From Druceiella hillmani (Eukaryota; Arthropoda; Insecta; Lepidoptera; Hepialidae), in assembly GCA_039881145.1 (NCBI GenBank), contig JAYKKI010000027.1, positions 20,719,001 through 20,783,000 on the forward strand: a stretch of DNA of 64,000 nt, given 5' to 3'. Shown one piece after another: positions 60,080 to 64,000 of the stretch (its first letter is position 1; each line of letters opens with the position of its first letter). The notes below the pieces were generated by a model. The model was given only the letters and a program-made list of their open reading frames with translations, made no database searches and was not told the origin of the DNA. Position numbers and translations under genes: made by a program.

Positions 60080-62835
60080 CATAGCTCAACTTGAATTGTC
60101 AATATTTTATTATTCCCAAGACTATTCATTGAGGATATTTAGTTTCTTTTAATATAATGAATGGATACAACAAAATAACATAAGTTTAAATGAGGTACAT
60201 TTACTTTCGATGCAATACTCTGATCCATAGCGGCGTGCTCATTCCCATTTTATGTGCCCTAAAAGTGTAGACAGCAATTTATAATTGTTTATTTCATTTT
60301 CACCTGATGTTCTGTAAAATTATTAATTAACCTTTTTTTTACAAACAATTTAAAAATATTATGTCGGGCTGGAACTTGGGAGCGACATTTGTGTGTTTCA
60401 TTATTTTTGTGTTTATGTACAGTAATTATTACACTTTCATATGTTCTTGTAACCTTATTACAGCTCAAAAGCTGAACGTTTAGGGTGAAAATAATAATCT
60501 AAAAAAGTGGAAAACTTTTGTAATATCTGTCTCTCTTCATCTACATCTATCGGGAATTCTCTATTAAACCTTTTGTAGTAATTGTAAATGTAAAATGCTA
60601 GTAAATATATTAAAAAAAACAAAGTTCGATGAAAAAATTATTGAACAGGAATTAAATGACATCTTTAAATTTGCTAGAAGTGAAATTTCTTTATCCTTCG
60701 CAAGTACTAACAAGACCTAAACAGGATATCCTCTTCGTCCAAACACGCAGCCGGTGAGTTATAGTCCCTTTTGAATGATTTTTTTGCCGTCTCTTTCAGA
60801 GTATTAGCTAAAATTGTGCGCGTCTTCTTTATAAAAGAAAAAAAAATAACTACGGGTATTTTATTGTGTCAGAGTTCCTAAGTTATCAAATAGGTATATT
60901 AAGCTAAAACAAAGGTAATTATTAAATAGTGGTTCAACTTCAACATGCTTATAAAGAAAATTTTAAGGGAAAAAGAAAAAGGAAATATAAATATTTTTTT
61001 AAAAAAGTAAAATAAATAATTTTTTTTAAAAAATCTATTGAGGCCCAAATATTAAGAACAAAATTGAATTTATTAAGATTAAGCAGATCGTAAAATTCTG
61101 AAAATGTGGGTTTAAATCATTACACTTTTTTCTTTATGTTGACCCTCCACACGATATAAGAAAAAAAAATAATAAAAAATCTGGTTATTTTTATATTTCC
61201 TTTTTCTTTTCTAATTTCTAAATAAATAAATATTACAATTAAGGTTCGCGCTTTGCGGAACGTGTACTTATATTTACGTTAAATAAATACACAACTTTTT
61301 AAATAGTATACTTAATTTTGCAATAATAAACTTGTCCAATTATCTTACTAAGTTCAATTAAAGTTTAAAATAAATGTATTTGAAATGCCATATCAGAAAT
61401 AAGATTTTCAACATCTCTATTCGAACTCTACTCAATGAAACCAATTTCTTCAATATACGTACTTCCATATATGCAGATTTTGATAAAATTTGATATGGTA
61501 ATATAACAATCCAGGAGCAACATCGGAGAGAAAAAAAACAAATATTCTTTTCCTAATTACACGCAAAGTCGTAGGCATACAGTTAGTATTGAATTTAAAA
61601 AATTATAATCCATTTTCCAACCTTAATAATGTAAGGAAACTTTCGCTATTATGTTCAAGTAGTTTATTTAAGTTTATTAATTTTAAGTGAACTGCTAACT
61701 AAGGTTCCCAAATAAATACAGAAAGAAAGTAGTTGTTTGTTTCGATACGTAAAATTTTGCAAGTATCCAACCACTTTTAATATATTCCGACCTTATTCAT
61801 CACTACAGTAACCATATTTAGTACAGGACAATTACAGCTTTTTCAAAAGTCCAAAAACTAAAAGTATAATCAAAATATCACAACAAATTAGAGATAAACA
61901 AAAATACATAGTTACATTTTAAAATTACAGCATGAACGTATTTATAAATCAAATAATTAACTTTTCATGTTAGACACACAAACAGACACTTAAAAAATAT
62001 GTAAATTTTCAAATTTTCTCAACACTATATATCATATTCTGCCTATGATAACCTAACAGAATATATCATATTCTGCCGATGATAATTTATAAAATTGGTA
62101 TCGACAATGTCGCACGTCGCAGAATATTGACAATATTCACATGTAGATTCTCACAATAAATGTATTCACTAACAGTCCGTCTACGTGTAAAGAAAACTGT
62201 GTAACCATTTACCCGAAATATTTAATATCAAAGCAGAAAAAGATAAAAAAGCTTCTTTTTTTAACATTTGATAATAAATGATATCAAATAAAACACATTT
62301 CTTGCTACTGTTCGAAAGAGCTATCGTGTTTCCTTAAATTGAACTTGAATACGACGCCCTTATGTGACATCACAATCACAAGCTACACAGACAATCGAAG
62401 TATTAACAATACTCACCGGCTTACAGAGCGTCACGTATTGTGAAAATGTAACGCTCCTTTCAATGAAATCTATGTACGTATTTATTACAATAAACAATCG
62501 ATAGAGGCTTTGTGAAGAGGATCGTTGATTTGAGTCGCTCGTATCGAGAGTTTTTCATGATATTGGAAGTTCTTTATTAAATCAACAGGTAGTTTACAAT
62601 CGTAAAAATTATAATTTTTAAAGTGATTGCGTAACCTAAAATATATTTTAGTGACTACTGAATAATTTTGTGCTGTGTAGTGCTGTGTTTATTTACAAAA
62701 TTTGTGCTAACAAGATTAGATAGGATACTGATAAAAAAAAGAAATGTTAGAACTTAATCACCTATACATATAATAAAATTGTGACAGAGGGAATTCTGTA
62801 CATGGAAAATAACCTAAAATGAGTTGTTGGTTTAG
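60080..62835. other. AT-rich DNA, small duplication, no gene
   Basis: TATATATCATATTCTGCC(T/G)ATGATAA is duplicated near 62027 and 62060. A more G+C-rich patch at 62330-62560 has no open frame of note. Otherwise nothing is recognised. Confidence 0.4.
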
Positions 62836-62848
62836 CGTATACAATGAC

Positions 62849-63070
62849 TGTTGACAAATATTGAATATATTTGACAATATAAATATTGAATGTATTTGAC
62901 AATTAAACGAAACTAAGTGATGTAGTATTATTTCTACTTTCTTTAAGTTCTTTACAAAGATTCTTTGCTAATAGCCCACCTGAAGACGTAGTAATACAAG
63001 GAAACCTAGGTAGTGGTAAAGAACTTAAAGAAAGTAGAAATAATACTACATCATGTAGTTTCATTTAATT
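62849..63070 (+). mobile_element. Second short Penelope-terminus foldback, one ribozyme lost
   Basis: GTATACAATGAC flanks it at 62837-62848 and 63071-63082 (12-bp target duplication). A ~56-bp extension with two TATTGAAT..ATTTGACAAT units precedes the left arm. The right arm (to 63070) is complete and ends TTTAATTGT. The left arm is missing ~50 bp, exactly the ribozyme, between TTCTTTAC and AAAGA. The extension resembles that of the first foldback in reverse (TATTGAAT.GATTTGAC), so it belongs to the element. Confidence 0.8.
62976..63016 (+). ncRNA. Hammerhead ribozyme, stem II decayed, GUA cleavage triplet
   Basis: CCAC (62976-62979), CTGAAGA (62980-62986), GAAA (63001-63004), CC-UA-GG stem III, GUA as cleavage triplet (A17 at 63012) and GUGG (63013-63016) closing stem I. 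GUA is a permitted NUH triplet. Stem II has lost the GUUG/CAAC pairing; only an alternative 3-bp helix, GUA/UAC around GUAA, can form. Activity is likely reduced. Confidence 0.7.
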
Positions 63071-63084
63071 GTATACAATGACAG

Positions 63085-64000
63085 TAGAAACCAGAAAACA
63101 TGATTTCCGAATTTTTGTCTGTCAGTCTGTCTGTGTGCTAATTTGTTCTTCAGTTAGTCATGCAAAATCTAGAACACAGATTTTGATGACAATTTTTCAT
63201 TTTATTTAGATATTATGGATACAAAACCATGCTGATTTAGAGAATATTACGATATTGGCACTGAAAACGCCATCTATTAGTGTTTAAAGTAAACTATTCT
63301 CATCATTATATATAATGATATAATACTGCCAAAGCCATCTATTACCATTTTTAGTAAACTTTAGGCTCGTAGGTTTCTGAGAGAAGAAAATAATAAAAAA
63401 AAACACAAATAGTTCCCTATTACTTTTCTTATACAGAATTTAATGCGAACAAAGTCGCATCCGAACAGCTAATATTTAAAGATTAAGAAAAATTACCGAC
63501 GAAAATGGGTCTGACACTATAGAAATAGAACATAGGACATAGTAGAAAAAATTCTAAGTAATAAATGCAACAACACAAATAGTTCTTCTATCAGAAATTA
63601 GAATATAAAATTGTTGGTAAAGCCAAAAGTGCACCTAGTGCCCTTTTTTCCTCTAAAAAATGAACATTATAAGAAAATGTTAAACATTAAAAAATATTAT
63701 TATAACCGCTAAGGAGTAAAGAAAAGGGACAAAAAGTTTACACGAACCATTTCCGAACAAAAAAAAGAAAATTTTTTGCAGAAAATTCTTCATTTCTTTA
63801 TTCTTCAATCTTCTTAAATTATTTTAAAAATCAAAAAGCTCCTATTATAAGATTTAATCAGTCAATAAAAAAAAAGAATTCAAATTTAGATCGTAAGATA
63901 TATTTTAAAAAATTAAGTATAAAAGTTGACTACTTGTAAAATTTCCCTAGTCATTTAGAATTAATCCATTTATTTTTTTCGTTAAAATTCGAGACACTGT
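63085..64000. other. AT-rich DNA with a CTGTCTGT-type box
   Basis: TTTTTGTCTGTCAGTCTGTC (63110) resembles the degenerate CTGTCTGTCC boxes at 5445 and 33467, which mark old retroelement tails. No gene. Confidence 0.4.

Noticed and set aside
62330..62650. First exon/promoter of a host gene in a G+C-richer patch
   Set aside because: A CAGGTAGTT donor-like site near 62587 is the only hint; no open frame, TATA or initiator set supports it.

Overview
The window is A+T-rich (about 70% by eye) eukaryotic DNA. I found no convincing host protein-coding gene, rRNA or intact tRNA in 64 kb. The content is (TA)n microsatellites, minisatellites, decayed mariner/Tc1-type transposases, a Penelope-like retroelement with hammerhead ribozymes, and a degenerate (CCTAA)n tract of the arthropod telomere type. 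Together these point to an insect or other arthropod nuclear genome. I cannot fix the order from sequence alone. The window reads as intergenic or deep-intronic, transposon-rich DNA.

Layout: 0-4.5 kb holds small inverted repeats, one copy of a ~560-bp dispersed repeat and a mariner relic. 4.5-13.1 kb (block A) is collinear, in the same orientation, with 31.9-42.1 kb (block B). This is an old diverged segmental duplication or very large repeat that carries mariner relics at its left end. Between the blocks lie (TA)n tracts, a four-copy dispersed repeat, a tandemly duplicated heat-shock-type promoter at 19.9-20.4 kb next to a tRNA-like B box, AT-rich minisatellites, the (CCTAA)n tract at 23.6-24.4 kb, a ~215-bp tandem repeat at 26.2-26.8 kb and one unidentified 143-codon open frame on the minus strand at 27.4-27.8 kb. 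After block B come a 320-bp duplication, a ~160-bp satellite made of retroelement-tail-like units (43.6-44.9 kb), a decayed transposase-like relic (about 49-50.3 kb) and further minisatellites.

The most interesting component is a Penelope-like element (PLE) family. A long inverted-repeat copy (56.2-57.9 kb) encodes the linker, GIY-YIG endonuclease and C-terminal tail of a PLE protein. Its termini carry hammerhead ribozyme cores. Two short foldback derivatives (46.95-47.2 kb and 62.85-63.07 kb) consist of little more than two such termini joined head to head, plus a short one-sided extension, and are bounded by 11- and 12-bp direct repeats. At the first, a paralogous empty site exists elsewhere in the window (15.33 kb). 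They therefore look like mobile, non-autonomous, ribozyme-bearing mini-elements. At least one ribozyme has all core residues and a good stem set; the others show graded decay.

Most open frames in the window are chance or microsatellite frames and are not annotated. All homology calls come from recognising motifs by eye; none has been searched against a database.
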